Positions 9,592-19,219 of a DNA stretch of 64,000 bases are shown here, piece by piece. Every line of letters begins with the position of its first letter. The stretch's first letter is position 1. The DNA comes from Lactobacillus johnsonii (GTDB lineage: Bacteria > Bacillota > Bacilli > Lactobacillales > Lactobacillaceae), in the NCBI RefSeq assembly GCF_013487865.1, contig NZ_CP047409.1, positions 1,798,001 to 1,862,000 on the forward strand, read 5' to 3'. The translations under genes were made by a program, and so were the position numbers. The notes below the pieces were generated by a model. That model saw only the letters and a list, made by a program, of their open reading frames with translations, searched no databases and was not told the origin of the DNA.

Positions 9592-10749
9592 TTATAGCAC
9601 ACCATCATTTTTCTTTGGGCTATTGAGTGGTAGTTGAATAATAAAACTAGTTAATTCTGCTGTTGATTGGCATTTAATATTACCACCATGCAAATCAACA
9701 ATACTTTTTGTTATAGCTAAACCGAGGCCAGTTCCACCAGTTTTTAAATTTCTTGAACTTTCTACACGATAAAAACGATCGAAGATCTTCTGCAAAGATT
9801 TCTTAGGAATTTGTTCTCCATTGTTTTCAACTCTAAGTTCTACAAATTCATTATTTACCTTATTTGCAATTAAGTTGATTTCAGTAGCTCCACGTCCATA
9901 CTTTAAAGCATTTGAAATCAGATTATTCAACATTCGAACAATCATCTTTGCATCCGCATCAATTACGAGATCTCTTGGTCTGGTTATCACATTAAAAGTA
10001 ATGTTTTTCTTCTCAGCTTCTAATTCAAAGCCAGCAGCTACTTGTTCAAGCATTGAATTAACATGTAACGGCGCTAAAACCAATTTATTATTTGTAGAAG
10101 AGCGCAAAGTAGTGTACTCAAATAGATCTTCTGCTAGAGCTTTCATTTGAAGAGCCTTATCATAAGCTATTTGGATGTACTTAGTTTGATCTTCATTCAG
10201 CTCACTACTCTTTAATAAGCCAAGATAGCCAATAATTGAAGTTAGTGGTGTTCTAATATCATGCGAAACATTAGTAATTAAGTCATCCTTGGATTGCTCT
10301 ATCTGCCGCTCCTCTTCCATTGAAGCAACAGTACTATCAACTAACGCATTAATTGAATCAATCACTTTTTGCAAATCTGTTTTTACAACAAAAGGAATTC
10401 GATGATCAAAATGGCCATCTGCAATATAGTGTAATTCTTCAATAACGTGGCGCAATTGCATTTGCCGATATCTTCTGATTAAGCGCCAATATACTACAAT
10501 GGCATCTCCGACTAACATAAAGCTAATGAAAAGTCGTTGCCAAGACCATAAATGCATCCCATTAGCAAAAGTAATGGTTTTCTTCAAAAAGAAAATTCCA
10601 TTTTCTAATCTAGGATCATTTAAGACAGCGAGGTTAATCAAAATAATAATCGAAAGGTTTAAGAGTAAAAGCAAAATAACGGTTATTACGCCTTCACCGA
10701 AAAGTTCGCTTTTTTCTTTTGTGGTTAGGATTACTTTCTGCTTTTTCAT
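9592..10749 (-). CDS. Two-component sensor histidine kinase
   Basis: Membrane kinase, 385 residues. Two helices (about 20-43 and 72-90) bracket a short extracytoplasmic loop of about 28 residues, so it probably senses the membrane or a small ligand. A HAMP-like linker precedes the HisKA box NVSHDIRTPLTSIIGYLG (phospho-His163). N, G1 and G2 boxes of the HATPase domain are seen (NLISNALKYG, FDRFYR, GGTGLGLAI). It starts 5 bp after the response regulator stop and forms a pair with it. It resembles VanS/YclK-type kinases; the stimulus is unknown. Confidence 0.9.
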   Translation of the reverse strand: MKKQKVILTTKEKSELFGEGVITVILLLLLNLSIIILINLAVLNDPRLENGIFFLKKTITFANGMHLWSWQRLFISFMLVGDAIVVYWRLIRRYRQMQLRHVIEELHYIADGHFDHRIPFVVKTDLQKVIDSINALVDSTVASMEEERQIEQSKDDLITNVSHDIRTPLTSIIGYLGLLKSSELNEDQTKYIQIAYDKALQMKALAEDLFEYTTLRSSTNNKLVLAPLHVNSMLEQVAAGFELEAEKKNITFNVITRPRDLVIDADAKMIVRMLNNLISNALKYGRGATEINLIANKVNNEFVELRVENNGEQIPKKSLQKIFDRFYRVESSRNLKTGGTGLGLAITKSIVDLHGGNIKCQSTAELTSFIIQLPLNSPKKNDGVL

Positions 10750-10754
10750 CCCTA

Positions 10755-11441
10755 CTAAGCCTCTACTTTATAGCCTACTCCCCAGACTGTTTGAATAACT
10801 TCTTCACCATCAGTTGCTTTCTGAATTTTATCTCGTAAGTGAGAAACGTGTACCATAACAGTTTTAGCAGAAACAACTGATTCTTGTTGCCATACTCTTT
10901 CAAAAATTTCATCAGCACTAAAAACTCGATTGGGATGGCTAGCAAGCATATATAAAATTCCAAACTCTAAGGCAGTTAATTGGATAACCTTACCAGTTAA
11001 AGTTTTAACTTCATGTGAATCTTTATTGATCACTAAAGGTCCTACTTCTAATACATCTGGCTTATCATCTTTTACTTCCTTCTGGCTACGACGAAGAAGT
11101 GATCTTACACGTGCCATTACTTCTAATGGATTAAATGGCTTAACTACATAGTCATCTGCTCCAGTAATCAAACCTTGAATCTTATCCATATCACTAGTCT
11201 TAGCAGAAACCACTAAAATTGGAATTTCTGAATCTTTTCTAACTTCCTTGATAACTTCAATTCCTGACATCTGTGGCATCATAATATCAAGAATCATTAA
11301 TGCAATTTCTGGATTAGTAGAAAGTTTCGTTAAAGCTTCTTTACCGCTATAGGCAGCAATTGGTTCGTAACCTTCATTTTTTAAATATATACTTAATAAT
11401 TCAACGATTTCTTTATCATCATCAACAACTAAGATCTTCAT
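10755..11441 (-). CDS. OmpR/PhoB-family response regulator
   Basis: Partner of the adjacent kinase, 228 residues. The receiver domain has the acidic pocket VVDDDKE and phospho-acceptor Asp52 (LDIMMP), with the conserved Lys in VVKPFNP. The C-terminal winged helix ends in VQTVWGVGYKVEA, typical of the OmpR family. First gene of the operon. Confidence 0.92.
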   Translation of the reverse strand: MKILVVDDDKEIVELLSIYLKNEGYEPIAAYSGKEALTKLSTNPEIALMILDIMMPQMSGIEVIKEVRKDSEIPILVVSAKTSDMDKIQGLITGADDYVVKPFNPLEVMARVRSLLRRSQKEVKDDKPDVLEVGPLVINKDSHEVKTLTGKVIQLTALEFGILYMLASHPNRVFSADEIFERVWQQESVVSAKTVMVHVSHLRDKIQKATDGEEVIQTVWGVGYKVEA

Positions 11442-11551
11442 GAGGATTTCTCCTTATCTATAATTATTTATCACATTAAAAAATCTATTATTAACATTTT
11501 ACCCGTTTTCCTTTTAATTACCTAAATTAAACCACGTTTTTAAAGAATTAT

Positions 11552-11590
11552 AAAAAATGGACCCTAGAAAAGCATCTAGACTCCATTTTT
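11552..11590 (-). terminator. Terminator after the heterodimeric exporter operon
   Basis: AAAAATGGA and TCCATTTTT arms, continued by partially paired CTAGA/TCTAG, directly follow the stop at 11593. Confidence 0.8.
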
Positions 11591-11592
11591 AA

Positions 11593-13449
11593 TTAATCTA
11601 ATTCTTTTTTACCAGTGTACAACTCGTAATAGTAACCTTTTTGCTTCAAAAGTTCTTCATGAGTACCACGTTCAATAATATGACCATGGTCTAGAACTAA
11701 AATAAGATCTGAATTAACTATTGTTGATAAACGGTGGGCAATAACAAAACTAGTTCTACCAGCAAGTAAGTTATCCATACCAGCTTGAACCATACGTTCA
11801 GTTCTAGTATCAATACTTGAAGTTGCCTCATCAAGAATCATCACCGGTTCGTCCGCAATCATCGCTCTAGCAATACTGAGCAGCTGCATTTGACCTTGAG
11901 ACAAATCACCGCCATCACCATCGATTACAGTTTCATATCCGTCATCAAGTTCATGGATAAACTCATCTGCATGTGCTAAACGAGCAGCTTGATATACTTC
12001 ATCATCACTGGCATCAGGCTTACCGAAACGAATATTATCCATAATCGTTCCAGTAAAGAGGTGGGTTTCTTGTAAAACAATCGACAAAGAATGTCTTAGA
12101 TCATTTTTTCTAATTTGAGAAATTGGAACACCATCATAGGTTATCTTTCCAGATTGAATTTCATAAAAACGATTAAGCATATTTGAAATAGTTGTCTTAC
12201 CTGCACCAGTTTCACCAACTAGAGCCACCTTCATCCCTGGTTTTGCATCAATGTTGATATCATACAAAATTTGATGCCCTGGTACATATGAGAAGTTAAC
12301 ATGATCAAAAACAATATGTCCCTTAATTGGTACCTTTTTAATGTCACCATTCTTTTCTGGCACATCCCAATACCAACTATTCTTGACTTCCTTATTAGGA
12401 GACATAATAACATCTCCATTATCAACTTCAGAAGGCTCATCTTCTAGTTCAAAAATTCTTTGGGCACCGGCTAAAGCTAAAACAATTGAATTCAATTGTT
12501 GAGAAATTTGTGCAATTGGCATACTAAACTGACGGGATAACTGTAAGAAGGATGCAATTGCACCTAAAGTTAAAGGAGCCCATCCATTAATTGCGGCAGC
12601 TCCTCCAATAAAGGCAATTAACACATACAGCAAGTTACCCATATTACCCATAATTGGGAATAGAATTGTCGCATATGTATTAGCTTTTCCCGAAGCTCCA
12701 CGCAGTTCTTCATTAAACTTATCAAAGCCCTCTTCAGCTTCAGGTTCATGGGAGAAAACTTTAATGACCTTTAAACCATTAAGCATTTCTTCATCATAAC
12801 CATTAATTTGTCCTAATTTATTTTGTTGAGCTTTGAAGTAATGGCTAGATCTAACTGTTAAAAATCTAACAATTCCAAAGGATAATGCAAAAATAATAAA
12901 TGAGAACAGAGTCAATTGCCAACTTAAACTAAACATAGCCACAATAACAAAAATCAAGCTTAATGCCGAGTTCAAGAATTGAGGTAATGATTGGGAAATC
13001 ATCTGCATCAAGGTATCGATATCATTAGTATAACGACTCATGATATCCCCATAGTTATTTTGGTCAAAATAAGCAATTGGTAAAGATTCCATATGGGTAA
13101 ATGTTTCATTACGAACACGGAACTGTACTTTTTGGGCTAATACCCCCATCAACATACTAAATAAGTAATTAGAAAGGAATCCAATTGCATAGATTCCAAA
13201 CATTACTAAAATGGCGTTTAGAAGCGGGCCATAATTTGGAACTTTTTCATGTAAGAGTGGTGTTACGTAAGTATCAATCAGTCGCTCAATAAATAGCGAT
13301 CCAATTACAGCGGAAGCAGCTGCTAAAACAATAGTAATTATTGAAACAACTAACATCCAAGGGCTGGTTGTCAAAACTAATTTTAATAAACGACCAAGGA
13401 CTTTTATCCGGTTTCCTTTAGGTTGTGTTTTTTCTTTTACTTGATCCAT
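11593..13449 (-). CDS. Multidrug ABC exporter subunit, BmrD/LmrD-like
   Basis: Half of a heterodimeric drug exporter, 618 residues: six membrane helices (about 30-330) then an ATPase domain. Walker A GETGAGKTT and Walker B VMILDEATSSID keep the catalytic Glu, and the H-loop IAHR is intact. The signature reads LSQGQ instead of LSGGQ. An insertion between the membrane and ATPase domains (about 345-385) is typical of the larger partner. This is the mirror of the degenerate sites in the neighbouring subunit, as in BmrCD and LmrCD. It lies 13 bp after its partner. Confidence 0.88.
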   Translation of the reverse strand: MDQVKEKTQPKGNRIKVLGRLLKLVLTTSPWMLVVSIITIVLAAASAVIGSLFIERLIDTYVTPLLHEKVPNYGPLLNAILVMFGIYAIGFLSNYLFSMLMGVLAQKVQFRVRNETFTHMESLPIAYFDQNNYGDIMSRYTNDIDTLMQMISQSLPQFLNSALSLIFVIVAMFSLSWQLTLFSFIIFALSFGIVRFLTVRSSHYFKAQQNKLGQINGYDEEMLNGLKVIKVFSHEPEAEEGFDKFNEELRGASGKANTYATILFPIMGNMGNLLYVLIAFIGGAAAINGWAPLTLGAIASFLQLSRQFSMPIAQISQQLNSIVLALAGAQRIFELEDEPSEVDNGDVIMSPNKEVKNSWYWDVPEKNGDIKKVPIKGHIVFDHVNFSYVPGHQILYDINIDAKPGMKVALVGETGAGKTTISNMLNRFYEIQSGKITYDGVPISQIRKNDLRHSLSIVLQETHLFTGTIMDNIRFGKPDASDDEVYQAARLAHADEFIHELDDGYETVIDGDGGDLSQGQMQLLSIARAMIADEPVMILDEATSSIDTRTERMVQAGMDNLLAGRTSFVIAHRLSTIVNSDLILVLDHGHIIERGTHEELLKQKGYYYELYTGKKELD

Positions 13450-13462
13450 AACTTACTCTCAC

Positions 13463-15193
13463 CTACTTTCCCGCATTATTTTCTTCTTGGAACTTAGCAA
13501 TTGAACGATAAAGTTCATTGGTTTTCATTAATTCTTCGTGTGTTCCAATTGATTGAATCTTACCGTGATCCATAACAATAATTCGGTCTGCATCTTTAAT
13601 CGAAACTACTCTTTGAGAAATAATAATCTTAGTAGTATGAGGCATGTCTTTTGCCAAAGATTCACGAATTTCACGCTCAGTTGTCGTATCCACAGCAGAA
13701 GTTGAATCATCTAGAATTAAAATTTCTGGATTCTTCAAAAGTGCACGAGCAATAGTCAAACGCTGTTTTTGTCCACCGGAAACATTATTTCCGCCTTGTT
13801 CAATCATTGTATTGTAGCCATCTGGCATTTCACGAATAAAGCCATCTGCATGAGCAACCTTAGCTGCAGCTACAACTTCTTCGTATGTTGCATTTTCGTT
13901 TCCCCATTTTAGGTTTTCTTCAACAGTTCCATTAAACAAAACATTCTTTTGTAAAACCATTGCAACTTTATCACGAAGGGCCTTCAATTCGTATGATTTA
14001 ACATTATGGCCAGCTACTCTAACTGCACCAGACGTTACATCGTAAAGACGAGGAATCATTGAAACTAAAGTTGATTTAGATGATCCAGTCTCACCGATAA
14101 TACCGATTGTTTCACCCGGGGTAATATGTAAGTTAATATCCTCTAAAGCATAGTGCTTTTCATCTGGTGAGTATTTAAAGTTAACATGATCAAAAACAAT
14201 ATCTCCATTAGTTACGTCTTTAAGAGGTTTTCGTGGATTTTCGATTGCTGGCTTTTCGGTTAAGACAGCCGCAATACGTTTACCACTAGCTTCAGAAATA
14301 ACTAATTGAGTAGTGATCATAGCTAGAATATTCAAACTAAACAAAACAGAGTTTGAATATGAAAACATGGAAACTAATTGTCCAGTTTGTAAACTTCCAC
14401 CAACGATTTCCTTAGCACCAAACCAGCAAATTGCTAAAGTAGAAATATTAAGAACTGCCATTACAACCAACGCATTAAGTGACATAATTTTCTGCGCAGT
14501 TGAGAATAATTTATAAATAAAGCCAGAAGATTTTTCAAACTTTTCAATTTGAGATTCTTCTTGCACATAAGTCTTTACTTCACGAATTCCACGAATATTT
14601 TCACGAACATCTTGGTTCATTACATCATATCCTCTAAAAATACGTGGGAAGTAAGGATAAGCACTTTTAATAATTAATGCCAAAATTAAAACAAAGATAG
14701 GAGCGATTACCACAAAAATCAAAGATAGCCTTGGACTAATGATAATCGACATAATAATTGAAAAAATCAGCATTAGCGGTGCACGAACAGCGATTCTAAT
14801 TAACATTTGATAGGCATTTTGAACATTGGTCACGTCTGTAGTAAGCCGTGTTACCAGGCTGGCACTGGAAAACTTATCAATATTGTTAAAAGAAAAATCT
14901 TGGATATGATAAAACATATCTTTTCTTAAATTAGCCGCAAAGCCTGCTGCTGCGTGTGCAGAAACATAACTGGCACTCGCACCCAAAGTTAAAGAAATTA
15001 AGGTTAGCACAAAGAGAATTAGGCCCCACTTATTGATATAGCCCATATTTCCTTTCATAATTCCCCTATCAATTAGAATACCAACCAAGTATGGGATCAA
15101 CATTTCAATTAAAGCTTCACCTGCAACTAGGACTGGGGAAGTCAACGACAATTTTTTGTATTGTCTAATTGACTTACGTAACACATTAACCAT
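13463..15193 (-). CDS. Multidrug ABC exporter subunit, BmrC/LmrC-like
   Basis: Second half of the heterodimeric exporter, 576 residues, six helices plus an ATPase domain. Walker A is GETGSSKST, Walker B is ILILDDSTSAVD (catalytic Glu replaced by Asp) and the switch His is replaced (ISQRVVS), while the signature SGGQKQR is canonical. That is the expected degenerate-site partner of an asymmetric pair. It is first in the operon, and its leader holds a GC-rich hairpin with a T tract (15232-15255). Confidence 0.88.
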   Translation of the reverse strand: MVNVLRKSIRQYKKLSLTSPVLVAGEALIEMLIPYLVGILIDRGIMKGNMGYINKWGLILFVLTLISLTLGASASYVSAHAAAGFAANLRKDMFYHIQDFSFNNIDKFSSASLVTRLTTDVTNVQNAYQMLIRIAVRAPLMLIFSIIMSIIISPRLSLIFVVIAPIFVLILALIIKSAYPYFPRIFRGYDVMNQDVRENIRGIREVKTYVQEESQIEKFEKSSGFIYKLFSTAQKIMSLNALVVMAVLNISTLAICWFGAKEIVGGSLQTGQLVSMFSYSNSVLFSLNILAMITTQLVISEASGKRIAAVLTEKPAIENPRKPLKDVTNGDIVFDHVNFKYSPDEKHYALEDINLHITPGETIGIIGETGSSKSTLVSMIPRLYDVTSGAVRVAGHNVKSYELKALRDKVAMVLQKNVLFNGTVEENLKWGNENATYEEVVAAAKVAHADGFIREMPDGYNTMIEQGGNNVSGGQKQRLTIARALLKNPEILILDDSTSAVDTTTEREIRESLAKDMPHTTKIIISQRVVSIKDADRIIVMDHGKIQSIGTHEELMKTNELYRSIAKFQEENNAGK

Positions 15194-15231
15194 ATAAAAC
15201 CCCCGTTCTTTACTTAAAAAAGATAAAAATA

Positions 15232-15255
15232 AATAGACGCCTCGCGCCGTCTATT
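15232..15255 (-). promoter_or_regulatory. Hairpin with T tract in the exporter leader (possible attenuator)
   Basis: On the minus strand, 8-bp arms AATAGACG ... CGTCTATT around a GC-rich loop are followed by a T-rich tract. They sit between the DUF1129 stop (15329) and the exporter start (15193), only about 40 nt before the exporter. It may simply end the upstream transcript, or attenuate the exporter operon. A second, AT-rich dyad (AACAAATAA ... TTATTTGTT) lies just upstream at about 15264-15282. Confidence 0.5.
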
Positions 15256-15328
15256 CACTCCCCTAACAAATAAATTATTTGTTATCTTTATTTATACTGT
15301 AGACTAATTTAAATAAATAGTCACGTTT

Positions 15329-16162
15329 TTAATTTCGACGATTTTGTCTTCTAGCGGCAATTTCATTTTGACGCTTAATTTGCAATGGATCAACAACATG
15401 GTACTTTTGACGGAACCATCTGCGAACAAAGAAAGCAATTACCGCTAACACAATGTAAACCCATGGGTTCAATACAGGGTTAATCACCCGCACAAATGGC
15501 ATTGATGTAAATGTAATCCAAACCATTATGATTCCGACTAAAAATACACCTATCAAAATAATTTGCCACATTGGTGGACGTTTACTTTTATCCCTAATAA
15601 TTAAATCATTGTAGTATGCCATTAAAATACCAAATAAAATTGTAACTGATGCAACAGTTAAAATACCCATTTGTTGCATACCATCTTGTTGCTTAGAACT
15701 GTTGGAAAATAGTTGAACTACACCAAAGAATCCAGCAAAGATAACAAAGTACAACAACCCATTATCTACGGCATGCATCCAAAACTTAGTCTTAGGTGCT
15801 TCTTTTTTAGGATTAGCAATTTCGATTGCTTTTTCTCTTGGAGCTTTTTGATATAAATTAGATGCTGGAATTCCTTTACGTTGCGCAACAATAATTTCTG
15901 GCAAAATTTGATCAATTGCTGGCTCTACTTGATCCATAGTATAGTTTTGATCTTCTGTCAAAAACTTCTCCAAACGAAAAATGTAATCTTGGTTTTTATT
16001 ACTTAACTTATTACGTAATTCTTTCGGAGACATCTTTTTAATCTCTTCATCACGAGCATTTTGTTCATGTGCCTTTTTTAATTTTTCTTGTTGCGCATTA
16101 CCTGCTGTTGAGTTCTTGGCAGCTTCAGTATTTTCACTTTTATTTTGATCTTTTGGATCCAT
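15329..16162 (-). CDS. DUF1129 family membrane protein
   Basis: Unknown function, 277 residues. A long charged cytoplasmic N-terminus (about 1-125, Lys/Glu/Gln-rich) is followed by about four membrane helices between 130 and 255 and a basic tail ending in RRQNRRN. It follows ychF by 11 bp, an arrangement usual in lactobacilli. The family assignment is from recall of this layout; no enzymatic motif is visible. Confidence 0.7.
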   Translation of the reverse strand: MDPKDQNKSENTEAAKNSTAGNAQQEKLKKAHEQNARDEEIKKMSPKELRNKLSNKNQDYIFRLEKFLTEDQNYTMDQVEPAIDQILPEIIVAQRKGIPASNLYQKAPREKAIEIANPKKEAPKTKFWMHAVDNGLLYFVIFAGFFGVVQLFSNSSKQQDGMQQMGILTVASVTILFGILMAYYNDLIIRDKSKRPPMWQIILIGVFLVGIIMVWITFTSMPFVRVINPVLNPWVYIVLAVIAFFVRRWFRQKYHVVDPLQIKRQNEIAARRQNRRN

Positions 16163-16173
16163 TCAAAAAACTC

Positions 16174-17274
16174 CTAAACATTAAATCTAAATTCAATAAT
16201 ATCGCCGTCTTGAACTACATAGTCTTTTCCTTCAAGACGAAGCTTTCCAGCCTCTTTAACTTTTTGCATGGTTTCAAGTTCATTTAAATCATCAAATGAA
16301 ACAACTTCTGCTCGAATAAATCCACGTTCAAAGTCTGAGTGAATAACACCGGCAACTTGTGGTGCTTTCATGCCTTCATGGAAAGTCCATGCACGAGTTT
16401 CAGGACCACCAGCAGTAAAGAAAGTACGGAGGCCTAAAATGTGGTAAGCAGCCTTAATCAAGCGATCAAGTCCAGACTCTTCAACGCCTTCCATTTCAAG
16501 AAATTCTTTTCTTTCATCTTCATCCATTGAAGCAATTTCTTCTTCAGTAGCTGCACTAATTCCTAAGGCCTCTGCATTTTCACTTTCAGCATGCTTTTTA
16601 ACGATTTGGTAGTACTTATCGCTTTCTGGATCAGCCATTGAACTTTCAGCAATATTAGCAACATAAATAACTGGTTTAGAAGTAAGTAAGAATAATCCCT
16701 TAACGATCTTTTGTTCATCTTCATTAAAGTCAATTGAGCGAGCAGCCTTACCTTCTTCAAGAACTGGCTTTAATTTATTTAAAACAGCTAATTCAGCTTT
16801 AGCTTCCTTATCGCCTTGTTGAGCAACCTTTTGTACTTTTCCAATTCTACGGTTAACTGCATCTAAGTCCGCAATTGCTAACTCCAGATTAATTGTGTTG
16901 ATATCTTCTTCTGGATCAACCTTACCAGTAACTGAAGTAATGTTGTCATCATCAAAAGCACGAACAACGTGAACAATTGCATCAGTTTGGCGGATATTTT
17001 CAAGGAACTTATTTCCAAGTCCTTCACCTTTTGATGCACCTTTTACCAAACCAGCAATATCAGTAAATTCAAATGTAGTATGAACAATCTTCTTAGCTGG
17101 AATTAATTCTTGAATACGAGCTAGACGACTATCTGGAACTTCAACCATCCCCACATTTGGCTCGATTGTGGCAAATGGATAGTTTGCCATTTCGGCACCA
17201 GCTTTAGTAATCGCGTTAAACAAAGTAGATTTACCTATATTTGGTAATCCAACAATACCTGCAGTTAATGACAT
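16174..17274 (-). CDS. ychF: Redox-regulated ATPase/GTPase YchF
   Basis: Obg-like P-loop protein of 366 residues, a translation-associated ATPase. The G1 motif GLPNIGKSTLF (about 8-18), the G3 region FTDIAGLVKGASKGEGLG, and a C-terminal TGS domain ending in YVVQDGDIIEFRFNV are seen. Length is normal. It stands between yyzM and the DUF1129 gene. Confidence 0.95.
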   Translation of the reverse strand: MSLTAGIVGLPNIGKSTLFNAITKAGAEMANYPFATIEPNVGMVEVPDSRLARIQELIPAKKIVHTTFEFTDIAGLVKGASKGEGLGNKFLENIRQTDAIVHVVRAFDDDNITSVTGKVDPEEDINTINLELAIADLDAVNRRIGKVQKVAQQGDKEAKAELAVLNKLKPVLEEGKAARSIDFNEDEQKIVKGLFLLTSKPVIYVANIAESSMADPESDKYYQIVKKHAESENAEALGISAATEEEIASMDEDERKEFLEMEGVEESGLDRLIKAAYHILGLRTFFTAGGPETRAWTFHEGMKAPQVAGVIHSDFERGFIRAEVVSFDDLNELETMQKVKEAGKLRLEGKDYVVQDGDIIEFRFNV

Positions 17275-17296
17275 AATTTTCTCCTCTTAATTGATT

Positions 17297-17545
17297 TTAT
17301 TCAAAGTGTGGCACAGCAATATTTTCCTTAGGAACGTAATGTTCCTCTTTTAAGTTAACAGGATCATTTGCTGCATGCAGCACTTTTTTTAATTTTTTAT
17401 TGAATTCTGCTCGAGGCATCATAATTAAATGACCACACCTTAAGCACTTAATGCGAATGTCTGCACCCATTCGCAAGATTTCCCACTTGTTTTCACCACA
17501 TGCATGTGGTTTTTTCATCTGTACTACATCGCCCAAATGATACAT
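17297..17545 (-). CDS. yyzM: DUF951 family protein YyzM
   Basis: Small cytosolic protein of 82 residues with the DUF951 signature: VVQMKKPHACGENKWEI followed by RIKCLRCGHLIMMPR. The CxxC pair and an upstream Cys suggest a small metal or nucleic-acid binding fold. It is regularly found between parB and ychF in Firmicutes. Function not established. Confidence 0.88.
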   Translation of the reverse strand: MYHLGDVVQMKKPHACGENKWEILRMGADIRIKCLRCGHLIMMPRAEFNKKLKKVLHAANDPVNLKEEHYVPKENIAVPHFE

Positions 17546-17565
17546 GAAAAATCAACTCCTATTAA

Positions 17566-18447
17566 TTATTTATCTAAATTAATTCCTAGTAAATCCAAAA
17601 TTCGATTTAATTCATCCGTTGATGCAAAATCAATAGCTAAATGACCATTTCCTTTTTTGCCTTCGGTAATATTTACACTAGTACCAAATTTATCAGTTAA
17701 TTGAGACTCAGTAGCCCGAATGAAAGCAGATTTTTTAATAGACTTTTTCTTGGGTTTCTTTTCTTTTTCGTTCAATTTAGCTACTAATGACTCTAATTGA
17801 CGAACTGTAATTCCATTCTTAACTACTTTTCTGGCCAAGTCATCAATACTATCTTTATCTTTCAACCCAAGTAATGTTCTTGCTTGCCCCATTGACAACT
17901 CTCCTCTTTGAAGGAGACGTTTAGTTTTTTGAGGCAAAGTAAGGAGGCGAAGATAATTAGCAATATATGGGCGAGATTTTCCTAATCTTTTAGAAACTTC
18001 TGCTTGAGTTAATCCTAAATTCTTTTGCAGCATCTCATAAGCTTGCGCTTCTTCCAATGGTGTTAAATCTTCACGTTGCAAGTTTTCTAAAACTGCAACT
18101 TCCATCATTTGTGCCTCATCAAATTCTCGAATGATGGCTGGAATTGTTTTCTTCTTAGCTAACTTAGAAGCACGAAAACGACGTTCACCGGCAATAATTT
18201 CGTAACCATTAACTGATTTACGAATAATAATTGGTTGGAAAACCCCATTTTCCTTAATCGATTCAGAAAGTTCCTTTAAGCTTTTATTATCAAACGTTTT
18301 TCTTGGTTGATAAGGATTTGGTCTAATTTCATCTAAAGAGATTTCCGTAATCTCCTCAGTTTCTTGAACTTGTGGGGTCTCATCAAATAAAGCTTCTAAG
18401 CCTCGTCCAAGACCACGTTTTTTAGGTTCTTTAGAGTTTTTTACCAT
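17566..18447 (-). CDS. parB: Chromosome partitioning protein ParB (Spo0J)
   Basis: CTP-dependent clamp that loads at parS and recruits SMC. The 293 residues show the N-terminal ParB domain with NPYQPRKTF and GERRFRASKL, the central HTH (LTQAEVSKRLGKSRPYIANYLRLL) and a C-terminal dimerisation domain. It overlaps parA by 17 bp. A second ParB-fold gene (noc) lies two genes upstream. Confidence 0.93.
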   Translation of the reverse strand: MVKNSKEPKKRGLGRGLEALFDETPQVQETEEITEISLDEIRPNPYQPRKTFDNKSLKELSESIKENGVFQPIIIRKSVNGYEIIAGERRFRASKLAKKKTIPAIIREFDEAQMMEVAVLENLQREDLTPLEEAQAYEMLQKNLGLTQAEVSKRLGKSRPYIANYLRLLTLPQKTKRLLQRGELSMGQARTLLGLKDKDSIDDLARKVVKNGITVRQLESLVAKLNEKEKKPKKKSIKKSAFIRATESQLTDKFGTSVNITEGKKGNGHLAIDFASTDELNRILDLLGINLDK

Positions 18448-19204
18448 GAGCTTTCAACACCTCTTTTGCTAGAGAATCATATACTTGGGAACCACGAGAT
18501 TTTGGAGCATATTCCGTAATTGGTTTACCATAACTTGGAGCTTCAGCTAACTTGGTAATTCGCGGAATAATTGTCTTATAAACTTTTTTATTAAAGTAAG
18601 ATTGAACTTCTTTAACAACTTCTGCTCCTAAATTAGTTCTAGCATCCAGCATGGTTAGCAATACACCTTCCACACCCAAATTCTTATTAAAGTGCTTTTG
18701 GACTAAGCGAATTGTATTCAATAACTGGCTTAAGCCTTCCATTGCATAATATTCACTTTGAACTGGGATCAAAATCGAATCTGAAGCAGTAAAAGCATTA
18801 ATTGAGAGCTGACCTAAAGATGGAGGACAATCGATAAAAATAAAGTCATATTCATGGCTAACTTCATCGATTCCCTGCTTCAATCTCGTTTCACGTGCCA
18901 TCATTGATGTTAATTCCATCTCAGCACCAGCTAATTGAATAGTAGCAGGAACTGCATCTAAATTTTTAGTTTCGGTATGATGAATGGTTTCAGATAAAGG
19001 AATTTCATCAATTAAAACATTATAGATGTCTTTATCTACAGTTGACTTTTCAATACCTAAACCGGAAGTTGCATTTCCTTGGGGATCAATATCAACTATT
19101 AGAACTTTATAACCATGATTTGTAATGCTGGCACCTAAATTAATCGTTGTCGTTGTTTTACCAACGCCACCTTTTTGGTTAGCAACCGAAATAATTTGAA
19201 CCAT
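18431..19204 (-). CDS. parA: Chromosome partitioning ATPase ParA (Soj)
   Basis: MinD/ParA ATPase of 257 residues. It has the deviant Walker A NQKGGVGKTTTTINLG (about 8-23), the switch DIDPQGNATSGLG and FIDCPPSLGQL. It has no N-terminal DNA-binding extension, as expected for chromosomal Soj. It acts with ParB on chromosome segregation and DnaA control. It is 15 bp after noc and overlaps parB. Confidence 0.95.
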   Translation of the reverse strand: MVQIISVANQKGGVGKTTTTINLGASITNHGYKVLIVDIDPQGNATSGLGIEKSTVDKDIYNVLIDEIPLSETIHHTETKNLDAVPATIQLAGAEMELTSMMARETRLKQGIDEVSHEYDFIFIDCPPSLGQLSINAFTASDSILIPVQSEYYAMEGLSQLLNTIRLVQKHFNKNLGVEGVLLTMLDARTNLGAEVVKEVQSYFNKKVYKTIIPRITKLAEAPSYGKPITEYAPKSRGSQVYDSLAKEVLKAHGKKL

Positions 19205-19219
19205 ATTTACTCCCTTTGC

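Noticed and set aside
15222-15269. GTG-started 14-codon leader ORF spanning the hairpin before the BmrC-like gene
   Set aside because: The only AGGGGA ribosome site directly abuts the GTG with no spacing, so translation is doubtful; the hairpin itself was kept.
18886-18901. GTTTCACGTG inside parA as a parS site
   Set aside because: Only the left part and centre match TGTTTCACGTGAAACA; the right half does not, and it lies in coding sequence.
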